DNA of 35,318 bases from an uncultured Erysipelotrichaceae bacterium (GTDB lineage Bacteria; Bacillota_I; Bacilli_A; Erysipelotrichales; Erysipelotrichaceae). The notes beneath the pieces are model-generated. The model was not told the DNA's origin. It saw only the letters and a list, made by a program, of their open reading frames with translations, and did no database searches. The translations under genes and the position numbers were made by a program. The stretch lies in NCBI GenBank assembly GCA_902761625.1, contig CACWLH010000022.1, positions 23,243 to 58,560 of the forward strand, given 5' to 3'. This document shows positions 1 to 8,943 of the stretch, piece after piece (the first letter of the stretch is position 1; the number at the start of each line of letters is the position of its first letter).

Positions 1-820
1 CTTTTTCGTATTCCTCAAGGCCTTTGCGGTATTGGGAAAGCGCATCCTCTTTCAGCTTCTGATATCTTGCGTTCTGCTGGTGCTGTGCAAGGGTTTCAAT
101 GTTATCAAGCACCTCTTCACTGTATTTTTCATAGGCGGAGGAGAAGCAGTTGAGCTCCGTTCCCTTTTCCGTTCGCACATTGAGCTCGGTATAGTAATCC
201 GTATCAAATGCGGATTCGTTGATATAGAAGTATGTCTGGATATATTGATTGGAAAGTGTGCTGTTTTCCTTGACCTCATTGAGATATAACGGCGTATCAA
301 CCGTGCCGGTGATCACATAGTAATCGCTTTTGAGATTTTTATTTGCCGAACCGTCGGGATTGGAAACCTCAATGCGGGCGCCAAGCGGAAAACCGGGAGA
401 AAGATCGCTCCCGTTTTCGGCCAGTGCCTCATGTTCATTTTCAGGCATTCTGCCTGAGACCAGCACGAAATCATTGATTCTCTGATTTGCGGAAATGGAA
501 TGAATTCTGGTCACTCTTGTATCATTGCCGTAAACACCGATGACATCGGTGAACTTGGAGCCCTGGGCATCAAGGACACCCTCCGCCTTCATCACAGCCG
601 CGACATCCTCGTCATCAAAACCGTAATTGCTGTAGATGGTGATATCCTTGAGATTCAGCGTGTCGCTGTACTGATCCACCGAAACACCCATGATATCGGC
701 GCTTCCGCTGACCCCGGTGAAAAATGCCACACCGATACTCACAATCGCGCTGACTGCGAAAAAGCGTGACATGGATGTTTTGATCAGACGCAGAAGGTTT
801 TTGATCAGGGTTCTGTTCAT
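1..820 (-). CDS. ABC transporter permease, FtsX/MacB type (partial)
   Basis: This is the first 273 codons of a large membrane permease that runs off the left edge, so the C-terminal membrane domain is not visible. The reading frame is open from the ATG at 820 to base 1. A short basic cytoplasmic N-terminus is followed by one membrane segment at about residues 18-37. A long extracytoplasmic region follows, and near the edge it becomes charged and probably coiled coil (about residues 225-273, rich in E, K, Q and Y). Large FtsX-like permeases with coiled-coil inserts have this layout. The gene starts two bases after the ATPase gene ends, and the only Shine-Dalgarno is weak, so translation is probably coupled. 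The cargo cannot be inferred; peptides, lipoproteins or cell-wall hydrolase control are all possible for this family. Confidence 0.8.
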   Translation of the reverse strand, partial: MNRTLIKNLLRLIKTSMSRFFAVSAIVSIGVAFFTGVSGSADIMGVSVDQYSDTLNLKDITIYSNYGFDDEDVAAVMKAEGVLDAQGSKFTDVIGVYGNDTRVTRIHSISANQRINDFVLVSGRMPENEHEALAENGSDLSPGFPLGARIEVSNPDGSANKNLKSDYYVITGTVDTPLYLNEVKENSTLSNQYIQTYFYINESAFDTDYYTELNVRTEKGTELNCFSSAYEKYSEEVLDNIETLAQHQQNARYQKLKEDALSQYRKGLEEYEK

Positions 821-822
821 AG

Positions 823-1524
823 TTACCATTCAATCGTGTCAATACTGACGGGATGCGGGTTGACGCTGTTCTCAATCACCCTTCCGCTCTTGATGCGGAT
901 CACCCTGTCGCCCATCGGCGTGATGGCGAGGTTGTGGGTGATGATGACAACCGTCATGCCATGGGTACGGCTTGTTTCCTGCAGGATTTTCAGAATCTGC
1001 TTGCCGGTCACATAATCCAGCGCGCCGGTCGGTTCGTCACATAAAAGAAGCTTGGGATTTTTGGCAAGCGCTCTGGCAATGGCGACTCTTTGCTGCTCAC
1101 CGCCGGAGAGCTGGGATGGGAAATTGTTCATTCTTTCCGCTAGGCCGACCTGTTCAAGCGTTTTGCGCGGATCAAGAGGGTCATTGCAGATTTCAATGGC
1201 AAGCTCCACATTTTCCAGAGCGGTCAGGTTCTGCACAAGATTGTAGAACTGAAAAACAAAGCCGATGTCAAATCGTCTGTAATCGGTCAATTGCGCCTCG
1301 TTCATTTCATCAATCCGCACACCGTCAACGCTGATTCTGCCGCCGCTTGCGCTGTCCATTCCGCCAAGAATATTAAGCACTGTGCTCTTGCCTGCCCCAG
1401 AGGCGCCGGCAATGATCACAATCTCTCCCTTTTCCGTTTCAAAGGTGATGTCATTGAGGGCGTGAATATCCACCTCGCCCTGATGATAAACCTTGCTCAC
1501 ATGTTCAAACTCAATATATCCCAT
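823..1524 (-). CDS. ABC transporter ATP-binding protein (LolD/MacB type)
   Basis: A 233-residue ATPase that powers the adjacent permease. It has a Walker A loop GASGAGKST, a Q-loop region (FVFQFYNL), the signature LSGGEQQR and Walker [13 protein letters not shown] followed by the switch histidine in ITHN. The sequence class is that of LolD/MacB/FtsE-like ATPases paired with FtsX-fold permeases. An upstream in-frame start at 1581 exists, but the ATG at 1524 is preferred because it has a GAGG ribosome binding site at the right distance and matches the usual family start ([13 protein letters not shown]). The gene follows the rpsO terminator, so it needs its own promoter. Substrate unknown. Confidence 0.9.
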   Translation of the reverse strand: MGYIEFEHVSKVYHQGEVDIHALNDITFETEKGEIVIIAGASGAGKSTVLNILGGMDSASGGRISVDGVRIDEMNEAQLTDYRRFDIGFVFQFYNLVQNLTALENVELAIEICNDPLDPRKTLEQVGLAERMNNFPSQLSGGEQQRVAIARALAKNPKLLLCDEPTGALDYVTGKQILKILQETSRTHGMTVVIITHNLAITPMGDRVIRIKSGRVIENSVNPHPVSIDTIEW

Positions 1525-1542
1525 GATTTCCTCTGATTTAAA

Positions 1543-1571
1543 AGTATACTCTATTCCGGCTTTGAGCTGAA
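1543..1571 (-). promoter_or_regulatory. possible promoter of the ABC exporter genes
   Basis: On the minus strand TATACT (1543-1548) lies about 20 bases before the ATPase start, with a poor -35 match (TTCAGC, 1566-1571) at a 17-base spacing. It is supported mainly by position, between the rpsO terminator and the ATPase gene. Confidence 0.35.
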
Positions 1572-1582
1572 CCGGAAGCATT

Positions 1583-1608
1583 AAAAAACCTCATGCATAT
1601 GCATGAGG
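1583..1608 (-). terminator. rho-independent terminator of rpsO
   Basis: A perfect 20-base palindrome (1589-1608, arms CCTCATGCAT/ATGCATGAGG) is followed on the minus strand by a run of six T. It begins 11 bases after the rpsO stop codon. Confidence 0.8.
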
Positions 1609-1619
1609 ATAAAGCCGGA

Positions 1620-1797
1620 TTACTTTCTGAGTCCGAGTTTTGTGATCAGTTCGCGGTAGCGGTTGATATCTTCTTTCTTGAGATATTCAAGCATCTTTCT
1701 TCTGCGGCCGACCATCTTGAGCAGACCTCTGTTGGAGGAGTAGTTCGGAACGTCCAAAGTTCTTTGCAATCTCAGCGATTTTTTCTTTTGTAAGCAT
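1620..1797 (-). pseudogene. rpsO: ribosomal protein S15, internally deleted and frameshifted
   Basis: S15 binds 16S rRNA early in 30S assembly and autoregulates its own mRNA in several bacteria. The start at 1797 has a GAGG Shine-Dalgarno and codes for a normal S15 N-terminus of 18 residues ([18 protein letters not shown]). The last 40 residues, from [12 protein letters not shown] to KLGLRK, are also normal, but lie in another frame. Between them about 30 codons are missing, including the conserved DTGSPE-type segment and the KKD stretch. One extra base remains, so the net loss is about 89 bases against the usual 88-89 residues. Read from the proper start, the frame ends after 36 codons (TGA at 1687-1689). 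Promoter, leader and terminator are intact. This is either a true deletion, with another rpsO elsewhere or loss of S15, or an assembly error. Confidence 0.85.
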
Positions 1798-1879
1798 TTC
1801 TTTTTTCCTCTTCTTTCCTTTACGTTCCGGACCGAGAATACGTCTGAGGAAGGCGTGAGCCCAGCCCGAAAGCCTTTAT

Positions 1880-1908
1880 ATAATAACATCAATCCAATGA
1901 TGTTTCAA
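1880..1908 (-). promoter_or_regulatory. rpsO promoter and leader
   Basis: On the minus strand TTGAAA (1903-1908) and TATTAT (1880-1885) are separated by exactly 17 bases, a strong sigma-A promoter. Transcription would start near 1873, leaving a leader of about 75 bases before the rpsO start. S15 leaders often fold to bind S15; this one is G/C-rich in its first part, but a specific known fold was not established by eye. Confidence 0.7.
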
Positions 1909-1914
1909 GCGTGA

Positions 1915-2292
1915 TTACGCGCCTTGTGTATAGCGGATATAAGCAAAATAAATCTGGACAATCAGCCATACGACACCGATGACAATACCGAGCACTGCCG
2001 CCCAGTAGTCAAGTCTGTTGCGGCTGCCCTGCTTCTTCATCAGATGGATTCCGGCCGCACCGAATCCGACTGCCATGATTGAGAAGATGCCCCAGAATCC
2101 CAGGAAAATTGAAAAGATGGAAGAGATCAGCGCATACCAGCAGAACAGGGTTGTCAGGGTATCGCGGGTTGCCTTCTGCTTTTTCTGGATCTCCTGTTCA
2201 TGCGCGGCAATCGCGGCATTCTTCTTTTCTTCCATTTCAATCGCTCTTTGTGAGCGGACTTTCACTTTGCTTTTTTTCAGTTTCTGTGCCAT
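1915..2292 (-). CDS. small membrane protein of unknown function
   Basis: A 125-residue protein not recognised as a named family. The first 45 residues are very basic and charged (many K, R, E and Q) and probably cytoplasmic and helical. They are followed by three closely spaced hydrophobic stretches at about residues 49-66, 67-83 and 97-117. There is no signal peptide. The start at 2292 is chosen over an ATG at 2316 because GGGAGA (2301-2306) sits at the proper distance from it. It has its own promoter just downstream of hemW and is followed by the rpsO promoter, so it looks monocistronic. Confidence 0.7.
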   Translation of the reverse strand: MAQKLKKSKVKVRSQRAIEMEEKKNAAIAAHEQEIQKKQKATRDTLTTLFCWYALISSIFSIFLGFWGIFSIMAVGFGAAGIHLMKKQGSRNRLDYWAAVLGIVIGVVWLIVQIYFAYIRYTQGA

Positions 2293-2316
2293 CGTAATTT
2301 TCTCCCGATGTTTCAA

Positions 2317-2345
2317 ATGATATCAAAACATATCAACTGTTTCAA
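2317..2345 (-). promoter_or_regulatory. promoter of the small membrane protein gene
   Basis: On the minus strand TTGAAA (2340-2345), a 17-base spacer and TATCAT (2317-2322) lie 25 bases before the start codon. Confidence 0.6.
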
Positions 2346-2349
2346 TTGG

Positions 2350-3453
2350 TTACAGCAGCGCACTCAGAACACTGTTGAGAATATGCCAGGATTGTTCCGT
2401 GCATCTGAGCATGCCGTTTTCCATGCATAACTGCGCGCTGTCTGTGAGCTGTTCATATTTTCCATGGAATGCTTCCTCAAACGAGATGCCGAATGTCTTT
2501 TGGAACAGGTCAAGCGACATTCCTTCTTTCAGTCTGAGATTCATCATCACCATTTCAAACATGGCATCCTCTTTGCTTAAGGGAATATCGGATGTTTTCA
2601 AAGGATCCTGCAGATATTCCTTCAAAGAGGAAGTATGGTCATAGCGTAACAGTCCCTCCTTGCCGCTGGCCCCGCAGGAGACGCCCGCAAAGTCACGGTA
2701 GGTCCAATAGGCCCGGTTATGGACGGACTGAAAGCCTTCAAGCGCGAAGTTGCTGATTTCATATTGCTCAAAGCCATGCTGCGGAAGTGTTCTGCAGATA
2801 TATTCATACATATCCGCTTCCGTATCCTCATCCAGCGGCTGCACTCCCCTTTTTCCGAAAACGGTGTTTTCCTCAATTGTCAGGGAATAAAGCGAGAGAT
2901 GCTTCGGTCTGTATGAAAGCGCGGTATCAATGGATTCCTTCAGCATATCCATTGTCTGCTGCGGCAAAGAATACATCAGATCAAGTGAAATATTGTCAAT
3001 TCCATATGACCTTAGCAGTTCCATCGCGTTCAGCACATCTTCTTTGGTATGGTGACGTCCAAGCTTTGCGAGCATTTCGGGCTGGGCGCATTGAAAGCCG
3101 ATGGAAATCCGGCTGATCCCGTAATCCGCCATGATCTGCGCCTTGGCCTTTGTCAGGGTTTCCGGATTGACCTCCATGGTATATTCGCATATATGACGGG
3201 AATATGGGGCAATCAGAGACAGCAGCTTTTCAAGCTGGCTTTCATTCAGACTGCTTGGCGTGCCCCCGCCGATATAGACGGTTTTAAGATCCGGACGGAT
3301 CTCTCTGTAAAGGATTTCCTTTTCCAGTGCATTCAGCCATTGATCCGCCCTGGCCTGATCATAAACCGTATGGGCGAAATCGCAGTAATGGCAGATGCCT
3401 TTGCAGAAAGGCACATGCACATAAAGGTATTCCGGTTTATTTCTGGGGATCAT
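2350..3453 (-). CDS. hemW: heme chaperone HemW (radical SAM, formerly HemN-like)
   Basis: A 367-residue radical SAM protein. The cluster-binding cysteines are C17, C21 and C24 in the motif CKGICHYC followed by DFAH, and the N-terminal YVHVPFC is typical of HemW rather than true coproporphyrinogen oxidase HemN. The glycine-rich IGGGTPS follows, and a HemN C-terminal domain fills the last third. HemW proteins bind heme and pass it to membrane targets, and annotations as coproporphyrinogen III oxidase are usually wrong for this form. The start overlaps the end of lepA by 17 bases and has only a weak GGAA site, so translation is probably coupled. It is the last gene of fmt-lepA-hemW, and lepA-hemW adjacency is common in Firmicutes. 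Confidence 0.92.
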   Translation of the reverse strand: MIPRNKPEYLYVHVPFCKGICHYCDFAHTVYDQARADQWLNALEKEILYREIRPDLKTVYIGGGTPSSLNESQLEKLLSLIAPYSRHICEYTMEVNPETLTKAKAQIMADYGISRISIGFQCAQPEMLAKLGRHHTKEDVLNAMELLRSYGIDNISLDLMYSLPQQTMDMLKESIDTALSYRPKHLSLYSLTIEENTVFGKRGVQPLDEDTEADMYEYICRTLPQHGFEQYEISNFALEGFQSVHNRAYWTYRDFAGVSCGASGKEGLLRYDHTSSLKEYLQDPLKTSDIPLSKEDAMFEMVMMNLRLKEGMSLDLFQKTFGISFEEAFHGKYEQLTDSAQLCMENGMLRCTEQSWHILNSVLSALL

Positions 3454-5248
3454 TTTCCATTGAAAGAACCGACATGAATGCTTCCTGGGGAATGACGACC
3501 GAACCGACCGCCTTCATGCGCTTCTTGCCTTCCTTCTGCTTTTCAAGCAGCTTCTTCTTACGGGAAATATCACCGCCGTAGCACTTGGCAAGAACGTTCT
3601 TGCGCAGTGACTTAATATTGGTTCTGGCGATGACCTTGCCGCCGATGGCTGCCTGCACGGGAATCTCGAACTGCTGCTTGGGAATCAGTTCCTTCAGACG
3701 GATCGTGATGCCGCTGCCGCGCTTGTATGCCTCGGAGCGGTGAACAATCACGGAGAGCGCATCAACGGTTTCCCCGTTGAGCAGGATATCCATACGGACA
3801 AGATCCTCTTTGCGGTATCCGGTCAGTTCATAATCAAGTGAAGCATATCCCTTTGAGCATGATTTGAGCCGGTCAAAGAAATCGTAAATGATTTCAGACA
3901 GAGGCATGTCATAAACGATTGTGTTTCTGCCTTCATCAATGACATCCATTGAATAGTAGATGCCGCGTTTGTTCTGGCATAATTCCATCACCGCACCGAT
4001 ATATTCATCCGGCACCATAATGCTTGCCCGCACATAAGGCTCCTCAACATGGTCAATTCTTGAGGCATCGGGCATCTTCGCCGGGTTATCGATTTCAAGC
4101 ATTGATCCATCGGACAGATAGACATGATAAATGACCGAAGGCGCGGTGCAGATCAGATCGAGGTTGTATTCACGTTCCAGTCTTTCCTGGACGACATCCA
4201 TATGAAGCAGACCAAGGAAGCCGCAGCGGAAACCAAAGCCAAGCGCCTGCGATGTTTCAGCCTCATAGTGAAGCGAGGCATCATTGAGCTGCAGCTTGTC
4301 CAGTGCGTCGTGCAGATCTTCATATTTGGCCGCATCAGACGGATACAGACCGCAGTAAACCATCGGATTGAGTTTACGGTAGCCGGACAGCGGCTGCTTT
4401 GCGGGATTCAGATCGCCGGTGACGGTATCACCGACACGAACATCCTGAATGGATTTGATCGAAGCGGCAAACCAGCCGACATCGCCCGCTCTCAATGCGC
4501 TGACCCGGACTTCACGCGGATTGCGGATACCGGTTTCCAGCACCTCATAGGAAGCGCCGGTTGCCATGAAGCGGATTTTATCACCGGGCTTCAGAGTGCC
4601 TTCGCGCACTCGAACCAGAGCAATCACGCCGCGGTAAGGATCATAGAAGGAATCAAATACAAGCGCCTGCAGCGGTGCATCCGGATCGCCGGACGGAGCG
4701 GTAATCTTCGTGACGATCTGCTCAAGCACCTGATCGACATTCAGACCGGTTCTGGCGCTGATCAATGGCGCATCCTCGCAATCCAGACCGATGATATCCT
4801 CGATTTCCTTTTTGGTGTGTTCGGGCTGGGAATTGTTCATGTCAACCTTGTTGATGACCGGCAGGATTTCCAGATCATTGTCCAGGGCAAGATAGGTGTT
4901 GGCCAGTGTCTGCGCCTGCACGCCCTGGGTGGAATCCACCACCAGAAGCGCGCCTTCGCAGGCGGCCAGCGATCTTGAAACTTCATAGGTGAAGTCGACG
5001 TGACCCGGGGTATCGATGAGATTGAAAATGTATTCATTGCCGTCCTTGGCCTTGTAGCTGAGCTGAACGGCATTGAGTTTGATGGTGATGCCTCTTTCTC
5101 TTTCCAGCTCCATATCATCCAGCAGCTGCGATTTCATGTCGCGTTCGGCAACCGTATCGGTCATTTCCAGAATGCGGTCGGCAAGGGTTGACTTGCCATG
5201 GTCGATATGTGCGATAATGCAGAAATTTCTGATATTCTTCTGATCCAT
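3437..5248 (-). CDS. lepA: elongation factor 4 (LepA)
   Basis: A 603-residue ribosomal back-translocase-type GTPase. The GTPase domain has G1 AHIDHGKST (residues 13-21), G3 DTPGHVDF and G4 NKVD. It is followed by the EF-G-like domains II, III and V and the LepA-specific C-terminal domain ending near [11 protein letters not shown]. Length is normal. A GTG six bases upstream (5254) is in frame but lies inside the AGGTG Shine-Dalgarno; the ATG at 5248 gives the standard family start MDQKNIRNF. The fmt stop codon is only seven bases upstream, so the genes are co-transcribed. Confidence 0.97.
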   Translation of the reverse strand: MDQKNIRNFCIIAHIDHGKSTLADRILEMTDTVAERDMKSQLLDDMELERERGITIKLNAVQLSYKAKDGNEYIFNLIDTPGHVDFTYEVSRSLAACEGALLVVDSTQGVQAQTLANTYLALDNDLEILPVINKVDMNNSQPEHTKKEIEDIIGLDCEDAPLISARTGLNVDQVLEQIVTKITAPSGDPDAPLQALVFDSFYDPYRGVIALVRVREGTLKPGDKIRFMATGASYEVLETGIRNPREVRVSALRAGDVGWFAASIKSIQDVRVGDTVTGDLNPAKQPLSGYRKLNPMVYCGLYPSDAAKYEDLHDALDKLQLNDASLHYEAETSQALGFGFRCGFLGLLHMDVVQERLEREYNLDLICTAPSVIYHVYLSDGSMLEIDNPAKMPDASRIDHVEEPYVRASIMVPDEYIGAVMELCQNKRGIYYSMDVIDEGRNTIVYDMPLSEIIYDFFDRLKSCSKGYASLDYELTGYRKEDLVRMDILLNGETVDALSVIVHRSEAYKRGSGITIRLKELIPKQQFEIPVQAAIGGKVIARTNIKSLRKNVLAKCYGGDISRKKKLLEKQKEGKKRMKAVGSVVIPQEAFMSVLSMENDPQK

Positions 5249-5254
5249 ATTCAC

Positions 5255-6193
5255 CTACTCAAATACCTTGTTAATCAGTGCCCTTCCGGCGCCGTTGGCA
5301 AAGGCATCGGCACTCATGCGGCTCTTTCCTTCCGGCTGCAGTTCATATACGAGAATGTATCCGCCTTTTGCGGCAATCTTCATCGCATGATTTTCAAAGC
5401 CGCATACGGTTCCGGGCTGCTGTTCATGTTCTTCAATCAATTTGCGCACTTTTGCGAATTTGATGCGTTTGCCCCCGATCACGCCATAGCTGATCGGCTC
5501 TTCAATCAAGGCACGCATATGATTATAGATGCTGCTGACATCTCCTGTCTCAAAATTGATCTTTTCCTCTTCACGGGCGATATTGGGAGCGATCACTACC
5601 CCGCTTTCATCCTGGGGAATCCCTTCCAGTCTGCCTTCAATATATAAGGGCAGATTGTCCTTAAGCAGTTTAGCGCTGACTGCCTCAAGCTCATCAAACA
5701 GTTCACTTCCGGTGATATCGGGTTTGATTTCATGAAAGCTTCTTGCATAAACCCTGCCGGCATCCATCGCCTTTGTCATTTCCATCAGGCATACGCCGGT
5801 CATCTGATCGCCGTTCATGATGGCCCTCTGTATGGGAGCGCCGCCTCTGTATCTGGGCAGCAGTGAGGGATGCACATTCACGCATCCAAGGGCCGGCATT
5901 TCCAGAATCACGGAAGGCACAAACTGACCGTAGGCACAGGTGACGATCAGATCCGGACTGTATGAGCGGATCGTCTCAGCCGCCTCTTTGAGTCTGACGG
6001 GCTGGATCACATCAATATGATTGACATCGCATAAGGATGCGACGGGGGTTCTCTGTATGATTTTCTTTCTTCCGACAGGCTTGTCCGGCTGGCTTACCGC
6101 CAGTACAACCTGGTAATCGTTTTCGATCAGAACTTTCAGCATTGCCGCTGCGAATGCGGGTGTTCCGAAAAACACAATGCGTGGATTTTTCAT
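5255..6193 (-). CDS. fmt: methionyl-tRNA formyltransferase
   Basis: A 312-residue enzyme that formylates Met on initiator tRNA using 10-formyl-tetrahydrofolate. Visible family marks are IVFFGTPAFAAAML at the start, the folate-binding/catalytic region around NVHPSLLPRYRGGAPIQRAI (with the conserved N and H) and the following GVCLMEMTKAMDAG. The C-terminal OB-like domain contains IEEPISYGVIGGKRIKF. Length is normal. It has a strong AGGAGG site, its own promoter facing rpsT, and heads the fmt-lepA-hemW operon. Peptide deformylase and priA, often next to fmt, are absent here. Confidence 0.96.
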   Translation of the reverse strand: MKNPRIVFFGTPAFAAAMLKVLIENDYQVVLAVSQPDKPVGRKKIIQRTPVASLCDVNHIDVIQPVRLKEAAETIRSYSPDLIVTCAYGQFVPSVILEMPALGCVNVHPSLLPRYRGGAPIQRAIMNGDQMTGVCLMEMTKAMDAGRVYARSFHEIKPDITGSELFDELEAVSAKLLKDNLPLYIEGRLEGIPQDESGVVIAPNIAREEEKINFETGDVSSIYNHMRALIEEPISYGVIGGKRIKFAKVRKLIEEHEQQPGTVCGFENHAMKIAAKGGYILVYELQPEGKSRMSADAFANGAGRALINKVFE

Positions 6194-6217
6194 GGAATAC
6201 CTCCTGTTTCGGGTTTT

Positions 6218-6246
6218 ATTATACCTAAATACTCTTTTTATTGCAT
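6218..6246 (-). promoter_or_regulatory. fmt promoter (divergent, shares -35 with rpsT)
   Basis: On the minus strand TATAAT (6218-6223) lies 17 bases from ATGCAA (6241-6246). The -10 is perfect and the -35 is a partial match. The same six base pairs, read on the plus strand as TTGCAT, are the -35 of rpsT. Confidence 0.6.
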
Positions 6247-6269
6247 TTTAAAAGTGCGTTTGTTATAAT
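6241..6269 (+). promoter_or_regulatory. rpsT promoter
   Basis: TTGCAT (6241-6246), a 17-base spacer and a perfect TATAAT (6264-6269), 34 bases before the rpsT start. Confidence 0.75.
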
Positions 6270-6303
6270 TCACTCTGCTGAAGAATGAACAGGAGGTGTT
6301 CTC

Positions 6304-6567
6304 ATGGCCAATATCAAGTCTCAGAAAAAGCGCGCTCTCACAAACCTGAAGAGACAGAATGCTCATGCCGGACAGAAGAGCGAACTGAAGACCGCGATCA
6401 AGAAAGTACTCGCTGCTGTTGAAGCTGGTGACAAGGAAGCTGCAACCAAGGCACTCAGCGGCGCGAACAAGTCTCTGGACAAGGCAGTTGTTACTCATAT
6501 CAAGAAGTCCAACTATGCTGCGCGCCAGAAGTCAAGACTCGCAAAAGCTGTAAACTCTATTCAGTAA
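6304..6567 (+). CDS. rpsT: 30S ribosomal protein S20
   Basis: An 87-residue basic, alanine-rich helical protein that binds 16S rRNA at the base of the 30S subunit. The start MANIKSQKKRAL and the C-terminal KSNYAARQKSRLAKAVN are typical of S20, and length is normal. It has an ideal AGGAGGTG site at 6291-6298 and its own promoter and terminator, so it is a single-gene unit. It is transcribed away from fmt and towards trmK. Confidence 0.97.
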   Translation: MANIKSQKKRALTNLKRQNAHAGQKSELKTAIKKVLAAVEAGDKEAATKALSGANKSLDKAVVTHIKKSNYAARQKSRLAKAVNSIQ

Positions 6568-6576
6568 TGAAATGAA

Positions 6577-6598
6577 AAAACGCGGGTCACCGCGTTTT
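6577..6598. terminator. bidirectional terminator between rpsT and trmK
   Basis: A nine-pair perfect stem (AAAACGCGG 6577-6585, CCGCGTTTT 6590-6598) with a four-base loop. The A and T runs on the two sides let it work for rpsT on the plus strand and trmK on the minus strand. The trmK stop codon (6587-6589) is in the loop. Confidence 0.8.
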
Positions 6599-7252
6599 AA
6601 CTTTGGCATTCAGCCATAATGATTTCTCATGGAGAAGATGTTCCTTACGGGCATCTTCTTTTTTGTATACACGCAGGATTTCATCAATCTTGGCAATCAT
6701 GCGCTCACAATATGCCACATACCCTTCATTTGTTCTCAGGGATTGTGTGCCGCATAAGAGCTCATCCTCGCCGTAAGGCTCATGAGGGGCTGTGGTGAAG
6801 CTGATGACAATATAATCAAACCCGCGCTCATGCACCAGCCGCTCTTCTTCAATACTGAAGCAATGCTCACTGATCCAGGTGCGCATGTCGGTCACATTGC
6901 GGTTCACCTCGACGATGATCTGCTCAAGAGAATCCAGTCTCTGCATCGCTTGTTCGAGAATTTCCTTTGCTGTGTAATATCCCATGCCGGCAATGATTGC
7001 GCATTCCGTATCCGATGGAACATGCTCAAAGCCGTTGCTCAGGATGGTTTCAATCTTTTCCGAGAAGCCTTCTTTTGCAATATTGCGCCGCGCCGCTTTG
7101 AGAGGGCCCTCATTCACATCGCATGCATAGACCTTCCTTACCCTGCCGCTTTGCATCAGCAGAATCGGAAGAAAGGCGTGATCGGTGCCAATATCAGCCG
7201 CGATCACGCCCGGTTTTACCATGTCTGCGATTGTTTCAATCCGCAGGTTCAT
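6587..7252 (-). CDS. trmK: tRNA (adenine-22-N1) methyltransferase TrmK
   Basis: A 221-residue class I SAM-dependent methyltransferase. Motif I is AADIGTDHAFLPI (about residues 18-30), the acidic residue after strand 2 is in ACDVNEGPL, and the catalytic region is AIIAGMGYYT. The C-terminal half is charged and helical, as in TrmK (YqfN), which methylates N1 of A22 in some tRNAs. Position directly after the housekeeping sigma factor gene is conserved in Firmicutes. Its start is two bases after the sigA stop. The end of the coding region forms part of the shared terminator. Confidence 0.9.
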   Translation of the reverse strand: MNLRIETIADMVKPGVIAADIGTDHAFLPILLMQSGRVRKVYACDVNEGPLKAARRNIAKEGFSEKIETILSNGFEHVPSDTECAIIAGMGYYTAKEILEQAMQRLDSLEQIIVEVNRNVTDMRTWISEHCFSIEEERLVHERGFDYIVISFTTAPHEPYGEDELLCGTQSLRTNEGYVAYCERMIAKIDEILRVYKKEDARKEHLLHEKSLWLNAKVKTR

Positions 7253-7254
7253 CC

Positions 7255-8943
7255 TTATTTATCAAAGAAATCCTTGAGACGCTTTGATCTGGTCGGATGC
7301 TTGAGCTTGCGCAGAGCTTTCGCTTCGATCTGACGGATTCTTTCTCTGGTGACATTGAATTCCTTGCCGACTTCCTCAAGGGTTCTGGTTCTGCCGTCAT
7401 ACAGGCCGAAGCGCAGACGCAATACCTTTTCCTCACGGTCAGTCAGTCCGGAGAGCACACTGTTGATCTCATCCTTGAGCAGCTGATTGCTTGCATACTG
7501 GTCAGGGCTGAGCGCTTCCTTGTCTTCGATAAAATCGCCGAGATGGGAATCATCCTCTTCACCGATCGGGGTTTCCAGGGAAACCGGTTCGAGCGCGATC
7601 TTCTGGATTTCGCGGACCTTTTCCGGTGTGATGCCGTCCATTCTTGCGGAGATTTCTTCCGCACTGGGATCACGGCCGAGCTCCTGAACCAGCTGACGCT
7701 GCACTCTGGTGAGCTTGTTGATGGTTTCGACCATATGGACCGGAATACGGATGGTTCTTGCCTGGTCTGCGATCGCACGTGTGATCGCCTGACGGATCCA
7801 CCATGTCGCATATGTCGAGAATTTGAATCCCTTTGTATAATCAAATTTTTCAACCGCCTTGACAAGGCCCATGTTGCCTTCCTGAATCAGATCCAGGAAC
7901 AGCATGCCACGTCCGACGTATTTCTTGGCGATTGAAACAACCAGTCTCAGGTTGGAGGAAATCAGAATATTGCGTGCCTCCTCATCCCCTGCTTCAATCC
8001 GCTTGGCAATCTCCGGCTCATCCTCAGGCTTCAGCAGAGGGACACGGCCGATTTCCTTGAGGTACATCTTGACCGGGTCATTGAGCTGGATGTTGGTGCT
8101 GCGGGTATACATGGAAAGATCGGGAATGGAAGAAACCGTGAAATCATCATCATTCTGAGCGGCAGTGTCGTCAATGTTGGAATCGAGATCGTCTGTGTCG
8201 TCCAGCTCAACCTCCTCTTCCTCGACACCTGTCATTTCCGCGATATCCTCATCTTCTGAAATGGAGATATTTTCAGCGGAGAACCAGTCCCATAAATTGT
8301 CGAGGTCCTCATCGCTCATATCCAGATGATCAAGGCTTGCCATGATGTCCTTCTGATAGATGACTCCGTCATTGCGGTAAACCTCACGGTAGTCTTCTTT
8401 CAGCTCATCAAGGCTCTTGAGTTCCTTGACTTTGCCCTGACGCTTGTAGACATCAATCTGTGTCTTCTTTTCACGCATCATGGAACGGTCGATGACACTC
8501 TTGCCGCCTTCGTTGGCAGATGCGACCTCAATGCTTTCCGGCTGCTTTGCACTGTTCTGTGCAGCAGGAGCGCTTTCCGCCTTTTTGGCGGAAGCCTTCT
8601 TTGCCTTCTTGGCTGCCGGCTTTGTTTCTTCAGCAGGTTCAGCCTCTTCCTGTTTCACTTTCTTTTTTCTGACTGTCTTTTTTGCAGGCGCCTCTTCAGC
8701 TTCAACTGTTTCCGCAGCTTTTCTGCCTGCTGTCTTTTTCACCGGTTTTTCAGCAGCTTCAACTGCACTGTCTTCTTTTGCCGCTTTGGCGGATGTCTTC
8801 TTCTTTGCGACTTTCACCGATGCGGTTTCTTTCTCAGTTTCGGAGGATTTCTTCGTTCCGGTTTTCTTCGCTGCGGTTTTCTTCGCTGCGGTTTTCTTTT
8901 CTGTCTTTTCTTCAGCTGTGTTCTCACTGACTGTTTTCTTCAT
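7255..8943 (-). CDS. sigA: RNA polymerase housekeeping sigma factor SigA (RpoD), with long basic N-terminal extension
   Basis: A 562-residue primary sigma factor. Residues 1-150 are low-complexity, rich in K, A, E and T with repeated AAKKT blocks. Residues 155-225 look like region 1.1, followed by an acidic stretch at 226-268. The conserved core starts at about residue 285: region 1.2 with [11 protein letters not shown], region 2 with [27 protein letters not shown] and the -10-binding [15 protein letters not shown], region 3 around residues 410-470, and region 4 with [10 protein letters not shown] and [10 protein letters not shown]. The ATG at 8943 has GGAGG 10 bases upstream and is preferred over 8979. 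The gene overlaps the end of dnaG by 20 bases. The core is about 370 residues, the normal size; the extension is the unusual part. Confidence 0.95.
   Translation of the reverse strand: MKKTVSENTAEEKTEKKTAAKKTAAKKTGTKKSSETEKETASVKVAKKKTSAKAAKEDSAVEAAEKPVKKTAGRKAAETVEAEEAPAKKTVRKKKVKQEEAEPAEETKPAAKKAKKASAKKAESAPAAQNSAKQPESIEVASANEGGKSVIDRSMMREKKTQIDVYKRQGKVKELKSLDELKEDYREVYRNDGVIYQKDIMASLDHLDMSDEDLDNLWDWFSAENISISEDEDIAEMTGVEEEEVELDDTDDLDSNIDDTAAQNDDDFTVSSIPDLSMYTRSTNIQLNDPVKMYLKEIGRVPLLKPEDEPEIAKRIEAGDEEARNILISSNLRLVVSIAKKYVGRGMLFLDLIQEGNMGLVKAVEKFDYTKGFKFSTYATWWIRQAITRAIADQARTIRIPVHMVETINKLTRVQRQLVQELGRDPSAEEISARMDGITPEKVREIQKIALEPVSLETPIGEEDDSHLGDFIEDKEALSPDQYASNQLLKDEINSVLSGLTDREEKVLRLRFGLYDGRTRTLEEVGKEFNVTRERIRQIEAKALRKLKHPTRSKRLKDFFDK

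Noticed and set aside
1620..1892. The 90-codon open frame starting at 1892 as an intact S15 variant
   Set aside because: Its first half is the out-of-frame leader and N-terminal region; the true S15 start at 1797, with its ribosome binding site, is in another frame.
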